From Pantoea sp. Aalb (GTDB taxonomy: Bacteria; Pseudomonadota; Gammaproteobacteria; Enterobacterales; Enterobacteriaceae): a stretch of DNA of 64,000 bases. Below, piece by piece: positions 63,998-64,000 of this stretch. A model generated the notes under the pieces. That model searched no databases, had not been told where the DNA came from, and was given only the letters and a program-made list of their open reading frames with translations. A program made the translations under genes and the position numbers. The DNA lies in NCBI RefSeq assembly GCF_009829985.1, contig NZ_SZZU01000004.1, positions 26,728 through 90,727 of the forward strand, written 5' to 3'. How positions within the stretch are numbered: position 1 is the stretch's first letter; every line of letters starts with the position of its first letter.

Positions 63998-64000
63998 AAT

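Overview
The window is a strongly A+T-rich chromosomal segment from a gammaproteobacterium of the order Enterobacterales. It looks like the reduced genome of an obligate insect symbiont. Proteins align well with Escherichia coli counterparts and gene order follows the E. coli map in blocks, but many genes are missing from each block. The spacers left behind are long and nearly pure A+T. There are no insertion sequences, prophage genes or CRISPR arrays. The LPS core genes (a WabG-type transferase and WaaE) and the V3 helix of the decayed 16S gene resemble the Proteus/Providencia/Arsenophonus side of the order. I suggest an Arsenophonus-like or comparable vitamin-provisioning symbiont, but the genus is inference.

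Layout. (1) 0.2-23.7 kb: yibN, the LPS inner-core cluster (hldD-waaF-waaC, an extra GT9 enzyme, waaQ, a wabG-like gene, waaA, waaE), coaD, mutM, rpmG-rpmB, coaBC-dut, pyrE, yicC, yicG, gmk-rpoZ-spoT, recG. This matches the 81-82 min E. coli segment; gpmM-envC-tdh-kbl, radC, slmA, rph and trmH are absent. (2) 23.8-37.0 kb: typA, glnA, ntrC (no ntrB), engB, polA, dsbA, mobA, a decayed 16S rRNA gene, hemG. This matches 87 min, with the rest of rrnA and mobB gone. (3) 37.4-64 kb: purH-purD, hupA, hemE, rsd, thiC-thiE, rpoC-rpoB-rplL-rplJ-rplA-rplK-nusG-secE, four tRNA genes, coaA, birA, murB and a 5S rRNA gene at the edge. This matches 89-90 min; thiFSGH and tufB are missing.

How the genes work together. 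The transcription and translation core is intact: beta and beta' subunits, omega, NusG, SecE, ribosomal proteins and tRNAs. It keeps the L10 leader and the rplL-rpoB attenuator. Metabolism is biased to envelope and cofactors: LPS inner core and Kdo, MurB, BirA, three of the five pantothenate-to-CoA steps, two heme steps, the HMP side of thiamine, purines, pyrimidines and glutamine. Regulation and fidelity have been trimmed: NtrC has no partner kinase, SpoT has lost its C-terminal regulatory half, thiC has no recognisable TPP riboswitch, and Pol I has lost proofreading residues.

The most notable signals are: a full-length murB whose ATG start is replaced by ATA; four tRNA genes with no encoded CCA tail; a deleted 16S pseudogene without anti-Shine-Dalgarno; loss of catalytic residues in the Pol I 3'-5' exonuclease; and long perfect inverted repeats with 2-nt loops just upstream of thiC and pyrE and between purD and hupA. 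I found no convincing wholly new multi-gene system.
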